Shown: in pieces, positions 1-10,691 of the stretch | How positions within the stretch are numbered: the stretch's first letter is position 1 | Layout: every line of letters starts with the position of its first letter | Assembly (NCBI GenBank): GCA_028015245.1 | Contig: CM051364.1 | Coordinates: 21,985,768-22,049,767 of the forward strand | Reading direction: 5' to 3' | Source: Cardamine occulta | Taxonomy: Eukaryota; Streptophyta; Magnoliopsida; Brassicales; Brassicaceae | Length of the DNA: 64,000 bases | Translations under genes and position numbers: made by a program | The notes under the pieces: model-generated | Database searches by the model: none | What the model was told of the DNA's origin: nothing | Seen by the model: the letters and a program-made list of their open reading frames with translations, nothing else

Positions 1-1
1 T

Positions 2-154
2 AATGAATTCGTTCCTTGGTTGAGTTTATTAGATGTCGATGCCGTATGCACACCTAGTTTATCTCGCAAAATCCAGTCTATTCTGGATAATATTTCTGTG
101 TTTCGTCGATTAGCTTGGCAAAAAAAGAAGGAGTCGTCAGCAAAGAGGAGATGA
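2..154 (+). CDS. 3' end of an unrecognised protein-coding gene
   Basis: The reading frame is open from base 2 to a TGA at 152-154, giving 50 residues; the other two plus-strand frames close within the first 21 bases. The visible tail is hydrophobic at first (FVPWLSLLDVD) and ends in a basic stretch (WQKKKESSAKRR). I do not recognise the family. The start and most of the gene lie outside the window, so it could also be the last exon of a longer spliced gene. It is followed by AT-rich spacer. Confidence 0.4.
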   Translation, partial: NEFVPWLSLLDVDAVCTPSLSRKIQSILDNISVFRRLAWQKKKESSAKRR

Positions 155-1321
155 CTTTTTGCTGACTAACGCGTGGTCTATTGTTGCTTATAGTTATTCC
201 TTAGGTATTTCTCTTTGTTTCCTCTTGGTTTAGTTTCTAAGTAAGCATTTTAGCACAAAGTAAGAAAATGTATGGTGAGAATGAGTCACATTGTCGAATT
301 CTGCGTTGAGGAGTTATGTCCCCATATGGACTACTGTTGACTAGGACTGAATAGGAAACTGATTGAACACAAGACATTATCTATTGGATCCATCTCTCAT
401 TGAACCATAACCTTGACATTGTTTCCTTTATGAAGTTTCATTCTATGCGATCATAAGCGTTATAAATGTCCGTCTTGATTGCCATATAAATATATATATG
501 TACACAATTTTTACTCTCTTTTTAATACTTTTTAATACTTTTTTACTTTCATTCATAATGAAAAGACTAATCTAAAATCTTGTCCATAATGAAGATGTCT
601 AAGAAAAAAGAATAAAGTTGTGAAGATATCATGTTTTCTCTCTCTATATAAATTATTTTCTTTATATTTATGATATGTTTAATTTTTGTAAATTGAATTT
701 CAGTACTTATTATAGTTTTTTTCTTTCTTTTCTTTGCAGCATGTACTCATAGATATTCAATTTGAATGACTGTAAATTAAATTCTAGAACAAGTAGTAAG
801 TTTTGTTTACCTAGTAAATCCATGGTTTCCGATAAGGTTGTGACGAAAGTTAATCTTGGGTCAAATGAGTAATTATGAGCCTAAAATGGGCTTAAGAAGC
901 AAAGGGCTGACCGAATATAAATAAATAACCGTTTTCGTCGTCGTATATAATAAAGCATTCTTCATTCTTTTTTTTTTTTTTTTTTATGAATGTAAAATTT
1001 ATTTCAAAAAAAACTATGGTTACATACAGAGAAATATATATATATATATATATATGTATTGTAAAAGAAGACAGAGGGGCCAGAGCTCCAAACCACATTT
1101 TTTGTTCTGCCACCGGAGATAACTAACTGTTTGAAGCATCCCAGAATTTTCATTAATCACCGACGTCTCTCGTCGAAGGTTTCTCTCTTTTTTACTCTCG
1201 CTCTTCCCCCATTGATAAGCTTTCTATTTCTGCCTTCTTCGAGCATTATTGGAGATTGATTGTTGTGTTCTTGAATTGAACTTTCCCAGCAGTATCTGCT
1301 GCGTTTTCTTTCGCATTTACA
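155..1321. other. Intergenic spacer and 5' leader of the RAE1-like gene
   Basis: AT-rich spacer with a poly-T run near 967-985 and a TA dinucleotide run near 1034-1055. I see no supported gene; two small minus-strand frames here have no coding character. The last 150 bases or so are probably promoter and 5' leader of the next gene. Confidence 0.6.
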
Positions 1322-3555
1322 ATGTCTACCTCGGGTGGTAGAGCCACAACAAACACCAATAACCCTGAAAAATACTACGAGGTATTTCTTTTCTCTGTAT
1401 TCTCCCAAGTTTTGTGTTGGCATTTAGTTTAGACTTTAATTCAATACTTGAGATCATTACAATACCGATTGTGAATCTTTTTCATCTTGTTGATTTTCTT
1501 GGCGTTGGGGATGTTCAAGCTAGGCTTAATCTTGAATGAATCTTTATGCTAATCAAAGAGATTGTCATTTTTGGGGGGGGGGATTAGGTTCGTTGTTGGA
1601 TCCGTCCACCAAGTTTGAATGATTCCGATGATTGACCTCCTGGGAGAATGTTACAATGACTTGCATTTACTTGCAGCTTACTCCATCAGCTACTGACTCT
1701 GTTTCGAGCTTAAGTTTTAGTCCAAGAGCAGATATACTTGTGGCGACTTCGTGGGATACTCAGGTTTTTCTCTTAATTCTTGTGTATCTCTGCTATAAAA
1801 ATCTAATATTTCTTGTGTTGTGACCCCTCTGATTAAAGAATTTATATGCTATTATTACAGGTGAGATGCTGGGAGATATCTAGTAGTGAAGCCTCCATAT
1901 CCGGTGAACCAAAAGTATCATTTTCACATGATCAGCCGGTAATATGAACAACCTGCTTTCTTTGTTTCTGTATTCAATTGGTAATAGTTTTTTTTGTTTA
2001 TCTTGTGATTCAGGTTTTGTGTTCGTCTTGGAAAGATGATGGAACAACAGTCTTTACAGGAGGATGTGATAAACAAGCAAAAATGTGACCATTATTGTCT
2101 GGTGTTGAACCCTTCACTGTTGCTATGCATGATGCTCCTATTCAACACATGGCTTGGATCCCCGGAATGAATCTCCTTGTTACTGGAAGCTGGGATCAAA
2201 CTTTGAAGTAAGCATCATTCTTTATCATATTCTCTATAAGGAATTATCTCAAATAATAGCAAAGTTATTGGTTCCCCTGTTTTAGATATTGGGACACAAG
2301 ACAGCCAAATCCAGCGCATACACAACAGCTTCCAGAAAAATGTTATGCATTGACAGTGAAAGAGTCTCTCATGGTCGTTGCGACTGCGGACAGAAAATTA
2401 ATAGTTTTCGACTTACAAAAACCTCAGGTAGGTATACAACACCTTCACACTGGACCTGATATCATAGTTGAATCAACACTTGTCTATTCTAATATTGTAG
2501 GTCGAGTTCAAGAGAATTGAATCCTCGCTGATGCACCAGACAAGGTGTCTTGCTGCATTTCCTGATAAGAAATGGTTTTTGGTACCTACTCTTATCACTT
2601 TGCTCTTTCTCTGATGCTTAAACATTTCATTTCTCTCCAATAATCAAAATGATCACACTGTTTAAAACTATATTATAAGCCTATTCAATCAGAGCAAGTA
2701 ATGTTATACAGCTAAGATAACTAGGTCCAATGTTTGCTATAGGTTGGTTCAATTGGGGGAGACGTTGGTGTTCATCACCTTGATGATGCACAAGAGAGCA
2801 AAAACTACACTTTCAAATGCCACAGAGTAGACAATACTATTTGGTCAGTCAACTCTCTGAATTTCCACCCGGTAAGCCCTATGACTCGACAATCACAGGT
2901 TCTAGATTGATGAGCAATGAACTTCATCATCTGTGTTGTGCATTTCAGATACATGGCACGTTTGCAAGCACTGGCTCTGATGGTACATTTTGCTTCTGGG
3001 ACAAGGGTAGTAGATTAAGGCTCAAGGTATTTTCAGAAGCATCTTTGTTGTCTATGTGCTTTTCTTCAGTTTGCCCTATGTCAATTTTATCTAACAGTCG
3101 CATATTCTTCCTCAACAAATGTCTCAGGTCATGTCAAAGTATGATCAGCCAATTCCTTGCAGTACATTCAATCACAATGGGTCAATATTTGCGTATGCGG
3201 TGTGGATCTCTTCCTTATCACCAGACAAGCACTAAACCCCTGTTGAGTTTGTAGTATCTGTGGGTAATGCTTGCTTTAAACGTTTATAATAGGTTTGTCA
3301 TGACTGGAGCAAAGGTGCAGAAAATCACAAACCGGATGCTGCCAAGACCAGTATATTCTTGCACCAGCCAGAGGTGTCTCTCTCATTACCATGTTATCAT
3401 ACATTAGACTGCATTAGAAGATTGGCGCAATGTCGCGTCTTAACAGATCAAAATTGTGTTGGTTTCAGGAAAACAATGTGAAGGCCAGAACAACATTGGG
3501 CAGATTTACTGTAACAAAATTGGGCAGGTTTACAGATGGTAAAGGAGCAATTTGA
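1322..3555 (+). pseudogene. RAE1-like WD40 nuclear-export protein with one in-frame stop
   Basis: RAE1 is a seven-bladed WD40 protein of the nuclear pore involved in mRNA export. Eleven exons can be spliced with canonical GT/AG ends: 1322-1381, 1677-1763, 1861-1938, 2014-2207, 2286-2427, 2501-2581, 2743-2871, 2949-3026, 3128-3199, 3293-3373 and 3469-3555. The phases all agree and the conceptual product would be 362 aa, near the roughly 350 aa of plant RAE1. Typical blade ends are visible, for example GSWDQTLKYWDTRQ and STGSDGTFCFWDKG. One defect is seen: after CDKQAKM, where RAE1 has tryptophan, codon 2086-2088 is TGA instead of TGG. A short product of about 107 aa would result. With everything else intact, this is either a recent pseudogene, a truncated gene, or a base error. 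A full-length RAE1 (At1g80670 type) presumably exists elsewhere. Confidence 0.85.
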
Positions 3556-3837
3556 GTCTCTAATTCTCTTCTGGATATATCTTTGCCTATATCATTTCAT
3601 TTGGTGAGAAACCAAAGAGAGAAATAATAACAAAACCTTACTTGCTTACTTACAACTAATGTTACAGAAAAGATGATCCTTGTACACAAATACTGATTGA
3701 TACACATCAACATAATTTCACAAGAGCTGGGCATTTTGTAACAGAGGCTACCCTTTTGAGCTCCCTGGGTAGAGCTTATATCATGCTAACAGATTCTAAC
3801 TGGCAAAGATCATCATTACACATGTTACCATCATCTT

Positions 3838-4943
3838 CTAAATCGGTTTTGTCTGCCCTTGATGACCAGAAGGTTTCTCTGACTGAAGGGCATAACCCAC
3901 GTTCTTAAGATACCAAAGCCCTGCTTCTGCTGCCTGCTCAGCTGCGATTTTCTTCTCGTGCTGCGGATCCCCGAAACACTCCAAAACCGTTATCTGAGAA
4001 TCCTCCTTAATTTCAACCGTAGCTTTGACTGAAAATCTAAACAAAATAAAAGAAAAAACATGATGATCATGATAAAAGATTTTCTAACCTAAAAAATGTA
4101 AAAGAGAGTGCAGAAATGATGTCCTCTTACAATCTCTTATGGCTAGGACCCTCGGCGCAACACTCATACTTTGGTGCTTTCCAATGCCTCATACAACATA
4201 AGTTATACAAGTCTGATTTGGCTGGCAATTTTTGAGTATCTTCTAACAACAAGCATGTGAACAACATAACAAAATGTCAATAAATGAATACTAAACCAAA
4301 AAACATGAAAGACAATAAACAACTTTTTAACTTTTGATATTTTAGTAATGCAGCAGTAGCTCATAATCAAGAAATTAAACACAATACTCGGTTTTAGCAC
4401 CCTAAACCCCAATACCTTAGCTAATGACAAACTGATAAGTGATAACACCAAAATTAGGAAAGAGGTGAAACAAAAGAGTACCTTCAGTTGTGGGCTCCGT
4501 TGTCTGAGGTCCCAAACCTGCTTCTGGTTTCGACAAAAGATTCTTCTCATGTGTGATCTGCATGACATTGTCTTCTTCAACAACATCATTCAGCTTCCTT
4601 AGCTTAAATCCGTTTTCGCATCTCTGTGCCATCATCTTCGACTTTGGTGACTGATCATAATTAAACAAAACAACAACAGAACAAAAAAAATTACTAACTA
4701 ATCCAGCAGAAGCAAAATAATGTCAACTAAAGTTAGGGGTTTTCCTCCGTTTTCACATTTCCCACACTGGGCTTATGTTGCTCTTTCGAAAAAAAAAAAA
4801 TACCAACTAAATTGATTTAATTTACTGCTCAACTCAGTGATTTCCGCGCCAAAGGGAAGAGAATTATTTCTATTTTAATCGGAAAATCTTACCACAGAGG
4901 AAGAGGTGGGATTTGATGAAGAGTCTAGAGGAGGAAGATACAT
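3838..4943 (-). CDS. Small dsRNA-binding-domain protein (RTL1/DRB-like)
   Basis: Four minus-strand exons splice in frame: 4893-4943 (ATG at 4943), 4482-4650, 4131-4242 and 3838-4036 (TAG at 3838), giving 176 aa. The C-terminal half is a double-stranded-RNA-binding domain: LYNLCCMRHWKAPKYECC, then a beta strand region with TVEIKEDSQITVLECFGDPQ, then the second helix KKIAAEQAAEAGLWYLK, whose KKIAAEQAA matches the lysine-rich RNA-contact helix of the fold. The N-terminal 80 residues are polar and unrecognised. There is no RNase III domain, so catalysis is not expected. As I recall, in A. thaliana RAE1 (At1g80670) lies near a dsRBD gene called RTL1 (At1g80650), which fits this being the paralogous block from the last whole-genome duplication. 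Confidence 0.75.
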
Positions 4944-6118
4944 CGTTCAGACTCCGAAGATATTATTATTATTATTTTTTTTTTTTTAAAGTAGATTGAT
5001 TTAGCTGTTGTCTGCTTCATATAAGTATCTAACCTCATTCTGATGTACTTTGCGCTTCGTCCTTTTGTGTGGAATCAGTTTTGCCGTGTGTACTATTACA
5101 ATGGGCCTATTTTCATTTGCTAAATATAAGGCCCATAATCCATATTATCGACCTGTTTAGTATTTATTTTCCTTCCACGTAAACTATAGTTTCTTTAATC
5201 ATTTCAATACCTTTTTCTTTCTTTTTGCAACTCAGAAGTGAAAGTTGATTTAGCATTCGTGACTAAAATTATGTAAAAGAAAATAGTTTCGACGATTAAA
5301 TCTCTAAAGTGAAGTCAAAGTTTCGAAGGAAAAGATAGTGTGCAGAGACTGAAGATAAGCACGAAGTGAATGGGCAAAGCATTCAATTACAGCGGTGGCA
5401 CATCATTCTAAACAACTAAAGCTTTCAATACTTATATCCAAAATTTCTTCTTAAAACAGTTTAAGAACAAATGTACCCAACAAAAAAAAACATATTGATC
5501 TATTTTAAAAACAAAAACAAATTGGCAATAATCTAACTCTGGTGAAACTCAAAAACTATTGAAAAGACAAAATTTAGGAAAATATAAAAACACTATGCGG
5601 CAAACATACTATAGATATCATCTCTCGTATTCAAATTCTTGTTTATTTTGCCGTGTGGATTGTAAGGTCGTGTGACATAAATGAGGTTATTAAACACCAC
5701 TTGTTTAACTCTTGTGACCTGCAATTACACGATTGAGTTGTGTAGATGTGACTGGTAGGTAATTTCTCTTCTACCATTTACAAATAGAAACTTTTCTGCT
5801 AGGGAAAAAGAATTGTCTTTATAACAAAAAGATAATTACCCAAAAGGGTCAAGAAGAAATTGTTGTCTAATTTTTGTTTCATAAATCAAATAGTTAATCA
5901 GGATGATTCTTATCTTTCTATCAGAGCATTTACCATACCTCATTCCAATGAGATATGCATTCACATTAATGAATATGATGAATATGAATTGGGTAAACAA
6001 AAAAAAAAAAAAAATGGACTATAGTCTCTTACTCTTACCTATATAATTGTCTTCTAGCCTATAAAAGTTCTCTATCAAAGAATAAAAGAAAGAAAAAAAA
6101 AAAAGTGAACACAAAGAA
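4944..6118. other. Intergenic spacer with site II-like motifs and the HRGP1 promoter
   Basis: AT-rich. Two GGCC-containing site II-like motifs occur close together near 5103 (ATGGGCCTA) and 5141 (AAGGCCCATAA), facing away from the dsRBD gene. An A-run lies at about 5999-6014. No gene is seen. Confidence 0.5.
6060..6067 (+). promoter_or_regulatory. TATA box of the first proline-rich gene
   Basis: TATAAAAG lies 59 bases upstream of the ATG at 6119, which puts transcription start near 6090 and gives a leader of about 30 bases. Confidence 0.55.
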
Positions 6119-6832
6119 ATGATGCTTATAAAACGACTTGTGGTTGGATTTTTGTTTTCACTACTCCTTTTAATCGTTCACACAACAGAGTCCATATCAG
6201 ATCATGAAGACAACGCAAACGCAAACGCAGCTGTAACCATAAAGGAGCAAAAGCAAATAAACAGAGGAAGGCGCAGCGGAAGCGGTCAGAATCGTAGACG
6301 CAGAAGCTGCGATCCTCTGTACCAATACTTATTCGAAAGTTGTGGTCATTGGCCTTTTCCGACTTCACCTTCGCCAGATAACCCTTTTCTACCGGGTCCG
6401 AGACCGTCCCCAGGGCTACCACCGCTTGTGCCATTTCCCTCTCCTTTGGTTCCATCACCACCACCACCTCTGCCTCCGCCGCTTGTTCCTTCACCTCCTC
6501 CTCCCTCTCCTTCGCCATCTTTTTTGTTCCCTTCACCGCCACCACCAGTGATAGTGTTTCCTCCGCCTTTGGTGCCGTCTCCTCCGCCGCCGCAACCAGG
6601 TGGCGATCCGGCGACACAGCCACCGCCGTTATGGCTGCCACCACCTCAAGACGAAACGCCGCCTATTTTCTTGTTTCCACCACCTCAAGGCGAAACGCCG
6701 CCGATTTTCTTGCTTCCACCACCAGAGGATGATTTCCCACCTATGCCACCAATAACTTGGCTGCCTCCTCCGGATGTTCCTGCCCAGACCTCGCCGGTAG
6801 TTGCGGAGGCCTTTGATCAGGTTCCTCTATAG
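6119..6832 (+). CDS. Secreted proline-rich protein 1 (hydroxyproline-rich glycoprotein type)
   Basis: Single exon, 237 aa. Residues 1-25 (MMLIKRLVVGFLFSLLLLIV and following) form a clear signal peptide. A short basic, asparagine/alanine-rich segment follows, then a cysteine-bearing head at about residues 64-90 (CDPLYQYLFESCGHWPFP) leading to NPFLPGP. The remainder is extensin-like: SPPPP and LPPP blocks, with two near-repeats of PPPQ(D/G)ETPPIFLFP near residues 178-205. Such proteins are usually hydroxylated on proline, glycosylated and placed in the cell wall. The gene 2 kb downstream has the same head motif (CDVFFRCVFDTCGQWIFP), so the two are tandem paralogs. The A. thaliana locus At1g15825 is annotated as a hydroxyproline-rich protein in this position. 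The exact role is unknown. Confidence 0.8.
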   Translation: MMLIKRLVVGFLFSLLLLIVHTTESISDHEDNANANAAVTIKEQKQINRGRRSGSGQNRRRRSCDPLYQYLFESCGHWPFPTSPSPDNPFLPGPRPSPGLPPLVPFPSPLVPSPPPPLPPPLVPSPPPPSPSPSFLFPSPPPPVIVFPPPLVPSPPPPQPGGDPATQPPPLWLPPPQDETPPIFLFPPPQGETPPIFLLPPPEDDFPPMPPITWLPPPDVPAQTSPVVAEAFDQVPL

Positions 6833-8092
6833 TTAATGGAATCTCCTCCGTTCAAACGCACATCATATTCTGATTTCTCTTTTTTTCTATCAAGCTGGTG
6901 TAAACGATTACTAAACTACGTAGATGCATCGGAGCAGTGTTCATATTTTCTTTAAATAAAATTACATAATTAATACGTTACTGGTTAGTGGTTACCCATC
7001 ATCTAGCTCTTGGATTTTTAGTTTTTGTGTAGAAATCGAAATATATTTTTTGTCAAGGGAAATAACAAGTTATTAAGCTTTGATATCGTTATGATATAAT
7101 GGGCCGGTCTTAGTGACAGTTAAGAAAAACCAGGCCCAAAAACTAGTGAGGACTATGAGTTAATTTAAGGGTAAAAGGTACTACTACTAAATAAGAGTGG
7201 GTGGGATCAGGTTGTTTTAAATGAGGTAAACAAAGAGCAGCTGAAGCAACGGCGTGGGATAAAGATAACACAAGTCTCAAAGTGAAGGACTCGGCTCTAA
7301 TTCAATGCGGTTTCTTCGAGCACACAGCAGAGCGTTATATAGAAGAATCGACGCCACGTTATCATTTTTTCCATTTATTTACTTCTTCTACTCACTTCCT
7401 TACCTTTTTGTTTGTTCATAACGTATAATAATAATTTTATCTCCACATTCAATTCTTTTAGATGTTGTGACTTGTTGCACAAGCTCGGTTGTGATAAAAC
7501 CGGTCCTATAGACCATGATTTAATAGGGTTCAATTTCGTTCTGATTCCTATTGCTCCGTTGGCTAGTTTGCAAAAACTTATGCTTGATCAAATCCAAACC
7601 GATATTAAACGGACCCGTTTTAAATCGGTTCCAGTGTCTTCACATCTGATAGACCCAACTCAGTCCTGGAAAATGATTAAAAAAAAGAGTCAAAAGTGGG
7701 CATATTCAATTTCTTTGATTATGGCTCAATCCAAGCAACTAGAATGGTATGTGTTTCCACATTGACCCAACTGTTAATCTAAACCGGAAACAAAATAGTT
7801 GTGTCGATATTCACTTCAATATTCTTTGAGCATAGAGGCTCTGGGCTGGCTAACACTACTTACCTCAGAGCTCTAAATTCCGAGTCAGTTTTAGTTATTG
7901 CCTCTTTACATTGGATTGTGTAACCAAATAAATATTCTCCTTTATTACCATAAATATTCATTGAAGTCTTTAGTAATGACAAACAAACATAAGAATTGCC
8001 AAAAATCCAACATAGGCGACCATCAATGACTCGACTATAAATACATACACATGCGTAGTTTTAGTTCTTGCATGCCTTTGGAAATAGAAAAG
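6833..8092. other. Spacer between the two proline-rich genes
   Basis: Contains the 3' end of the first gene and the promoter of the second. A 117-codon plus-strand frame at 7412-7765 has no recognisable domain, an unsupported start and AT-driven composition, so I do not call it a gene. A GGGCC motif occurs near 7102. Confidence 0.5.
8036..8043 (+). promoter_or_regulatory. TATA box that decides the start of proline-rich gene 2
   Basis: TATAAATA at this position predicts transcription start near 8065-8072. The first in-frame ATG (8051) would lie upstream of that, so the start at 8093 is preferred. Confidence 0.5.
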
Positions 8093-10207
8093 ATGAAGAA
8101 AATTGTAATGAGATGTGTAGTAGCACTGCTTTTGATCAGTGTTTCAATAACAGAAGCAATAGAGAATCCACACAACAGACACAGAGACGAAGACAATAAA
8201 GGTTTGGTTAGAAGAAACAGAAGAGCCAACAGCAGAAGAAGAAGCCGAAATAGAAACGGAGGAGCCTTCTCATCAAAGTGCGATGTGTTTTTCCGGTGCG
8301 TTTTCGATACTTGCGGTCAATGGATTTTCCCAATTGTCCCTTGTCCTCAAAACCCTTTCTTGCCTCCTCCGCTGGTTTTACCACCGCCACCAAGCATAGT
8401 CAACGGCACACCACCACCACCTTGTGTTACTTGTGTACAAGCATCACCACCACCGCCAAATCCGGTTCCTTGCTCACCACCACCACCACCACCACCGCCA
8501 ATTCCAGTTCCTTGCCCACCTCCACCATCACCACCACCACCGCCGCCTTGCATTACTTGTGTCTCAGCCCCCGCACCACCTCCTCCCCAGCCTTGCATTA
8601 CTTGTGTGGCAGCCCCTGAACCTCCTCCTCCTCAGCCTTGTATTGTTTGTGTACCAGCTGCACCGCCGCCATTACCTCCGATTATCCCATTTGTCCCTAC
8701 GCCAATTGTACTTCCTCCATTACCACCTATATTCCCCGTCTTGCCACCTCCTACTTCTATTCCGAACCTATCTCCTCCTACTCCAGTGTTACCCCTTCCT
8801 CCACCACTAGCTTCCTCTCTTCCCTCACCATCCCTTCCTTTAGTTTTATCGCCACCACCGCCACTACTTGGTGGCTCGGTTTCATCGCCACCTCTTTTAG
8901 GCGGTAGTACTCCGGGAACGATCGACTCACCTCCTCCTCCTCTTTTAGGTGGCGGAGCTCCAGGAACTATCGACTCACCTCCTCCTCCTCTGTTAGGTGG
9001 TGGAGCTCCAGGAATCACCGGTTCACCTCCTCCTCCTCTGTTAGGTGGTGGAGCTCCGGGAATCATCGGTTCACCTCCTCCTCCTCTGTTAGGTGGTGGA
9101 GCTCCGGGACTCACAAGTTCACCTCCACCTCCTTTATTAGGTGGTGGAGCTCCCGAAATCACCGGTTCACCTCCTCCTCCTGTATTAGGTGGCGGAGCTC
9201 CGGGAATCACTGGTTCACCTCCTCCTCCTCTTTTAGGTGGTGGAGCCCCAAGAACAGCCGGTACACCTCCACCGCTAGTCGCCGACGTACCGCCCTTACC
9301 ACCAATAACATGGTTTTCACCTCCGGATATAACCACTGGATCACCACCACCATCTCCAATATTCCTCCTTCCTCCGCCATTAGACTGGTCTACATTAACG
9401 CCGCCGGTTACAACAACCGAAAGTCCACCACCCGCGCCAGTTATCCCTTCATTACTCCCTCCCCCGGTAGATAACTTCCCGCCGGACATAGTCATCGGAC
9501 AACCGCTGATTCCCTCGCCGCCTGAGCAAACTACACCGGAGCTTCCACCACCCGACGTATCCATCGAACCACCACCTGATGTAATCATCGAACCACCAAC
9601 TGACCAGTCAACACTTACGCCTCCACCAGTACAAGATTTACCGCCAATTCTACCTCCACCGATTCAAGACTTCCCGCCGATTCTACCTCCACCGGTTGAA
9701 GATCTCCCTTCGATTTTACCACCACCAATTCAAGAGTTCCCGCCAAGTTTGCCTCCACCGGTTGAAGATTTCCCGCCGATTTTACCCCCACCGATTCAAG
9801 ACCAACCTTCCATTTTACCTCCACCGGTTCAAGACTTCCCGCCAATTTTGCCTCCACCGGTTCAAGACTTCCCTCCGATTCTACCCCCACCAGTTCAAGA
9901 GTTCCCGCCAATTTCCACATTACCACCGACCGTACAAGATCCACCGACAGTTCCAGTATTCTCCACACCACCAGCCCTCGGAGATATCCCACCGCAAACT
10001 CCCTTCTTTACCATGCCGCCAGAGGTCACGAATCCATGGCTACCGCCGGAGCAACCGGTGGTGACGTCATTTGCACCACCAATCGAGTCAATCCCAACGA
10101 TACCGGATAATCCATTACCGGTTACACCAATCCCGGACACGGGTTCAAATCAGCCGTTGGTTCAGCTTCCTTCGCCCTCATGGGATTCACCACCATTTAA
10201 TCGTTAA
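8093..10207 (+). CDS. Secreted proline-rich protein 2, repeat-rich (HRGP/extensin type)
   Basis: Single exon, 704 aa from the ATG at 8093; the frame is open to an ATG at 8051, but the TATA box at 8036 and the signal peptide MKKIVMRCVVALLLISVSITEA favour 8093. After a basic NRRANSRRRSRNRN segment comes the same cysteine head as in the upstream paralog (CDVFFRCVFDTCGQWIFP). Next are four Cys-x-x-Cys-Val motifs (CVTCV, CITCV, CITCV, CIVCV) set in SPPPP-rich sequence. A tandem array of a 16-residue unit (SPPPPLLGGGAPGIxG) follows, then linker, then nine copies of an 11-residue unit (PPPVQDFPPIL). The protein is probably a structural wall glycoprotein; paired cysteines in the proline-rich part are unusual and may allow cross-linking. 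The complementary strand reads as an artefactual glycine-rich frame. Confidence 0.8.
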   Translation: MKKIVMRCVVALLLISVSITEAIENPHNRHRDEDNKGLVRRNRRANSRRRSRNRNGGAFSSKCDVFFRCVFDTCGQWIFPIVPCPQNPFLPPPLVLPPPPSIVNGTPPPPCVTCVQASPPPPNPVPCSPPPPPPPPIPVPCPPPPSPPPPPPCITCVSAPAPPPPQPCITCVAAPEPPPPQPCIVCVPAAPPPLPPIIPFVPTPIVLPPLPPIFPVLPPPTSIPNLSPPTPVLPLPPPLASSLPSPSLPLVLSPPPPLLGGSVSSPPLLGGSTPGTIDSPPPPLLGGGAPGTIDSPPPPLLGGGAPGITGSPPPPLLGGGAPGIIGSPPPPLLGGGAPGLTSSPPPPLLGGGAPEITGSPPPPVLGGGAPGITGSPPPPLLGGGAPRTAGTPPPLVADVPPLPPITWFSPPDITTGSPPPSPIFLLPPPLDWSTLTPPVTTTESPPPAPVIPSLLPPPVDNFPPDIVIGQPLIPSPPEQTTPELPPPDVSIEPPPDVIIEPPTDQSTLTPPPVQDLPPILPPPIQDFPPILPPPVEDLPSILPPPIQEFPPSLPPPVEDFPPILPPPIQDQPSILPPPVQDFPPILPPPVQDFPPILPPPVQEFPPISTLPPTVQDPPTVPVFSTPPALGDIPPQTPFFTMPPEVTNPWLPPEQPVVTSFAPPIESIPTIPDNPLPVTPIPDTGSNQPLVQLPSPSWDSPPFNR
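8849..9262 (+). repeat. 48-bp coding tandem repeat (16-residue SPPPPLLGGGAPG unit)
   Basis: About eight to nine head-to-tail copies in the second proline-rich gene, the first two shorter and more diverged. Central copies differ mainly in the last three residues of the unit (GIT, GII, GLT, EIT). Confidence 0.85.
9620..9916 (+). repeat. 33-bp coding tandem repeat (11-residue PPPVQDFPPIL unit), nine copies
   Basis: Nine consecutive units, each PPP-(V/I)-(Q/E)-(D/E)-(F/L/Q)-P-(P/S)-(I/S)-(L/S), exactly 297 bp. Each unit carries one or two acidic residues, giving a regular charge spacing. Confidence 0.9.
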
Positions 10208-10691
10208 TTTTCTATATTTTCAAATTTTCGTTTTGTTTAATCTGTCTAATGTAATCTAAACGTAATAAGCCGCAATGCCACTCTGTACAAATTTGTGGCT
10301 GTCATTTGCATTTCAATCAAAAATCAGAAAAATGAATCAAGTTTATAATTCTTCACTGCACATAAAGGAGAATGTCCACCTGTCATTTTATTTTCCCCTC
10401 GTAAATTAGATTTAGATAAGAAAAATATAAAAAAAATGTAAATATTGAGTTGGAACTTGGAAGTAGAGAGTGTGGGTGATGTGGATATGGTGAAGTAGTT
10501 TCTGACTCCTAATTGGTCAGAAATCTATCCACGCCAGCCTCTGAGATATCGTCTATAGATTCTCATTATCTCACATTGTCCCTCTAAATCTCCTCTCTTT
10601 GTTTCTTTTTGCTCCGAAAACAGAGAGACCAAAACACTCATTTCTCCACCATCTTGAGAGAAAAAACACAGAGAATTATTTTAGAGATCTA
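10208..10691. other. Spacer and LHCB6 promoter
   Basis: Includes GATAAG at 10415-10420, an I-box-type light-regulatory motif, and an ATTGGTC (inverted CCAAT-like) sequence near 10512. Both suit a photosynthesis gene but are short and not decisive. Confidence 0.4.

Noticed and set aside
6126..6644. 172-codon minus-strand frame opposite proline-rich gene 1
   Set aside because: Shadow of the proline codons; no start context or domain.
7412..7765. 117-codon plus-strand frame
   Set aside because: No recognisable domain, no supported splice or promoter evidence, and composition like the surrounding spacer.
8632..9588. 318-codon glycine-rich frame on the minus strand
   Set aside because: It is the complement of the proline repeats (CCN read backwards as NGG). 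The plus frame has signal peptide, TATA box and a paralog; the minus frame has none.
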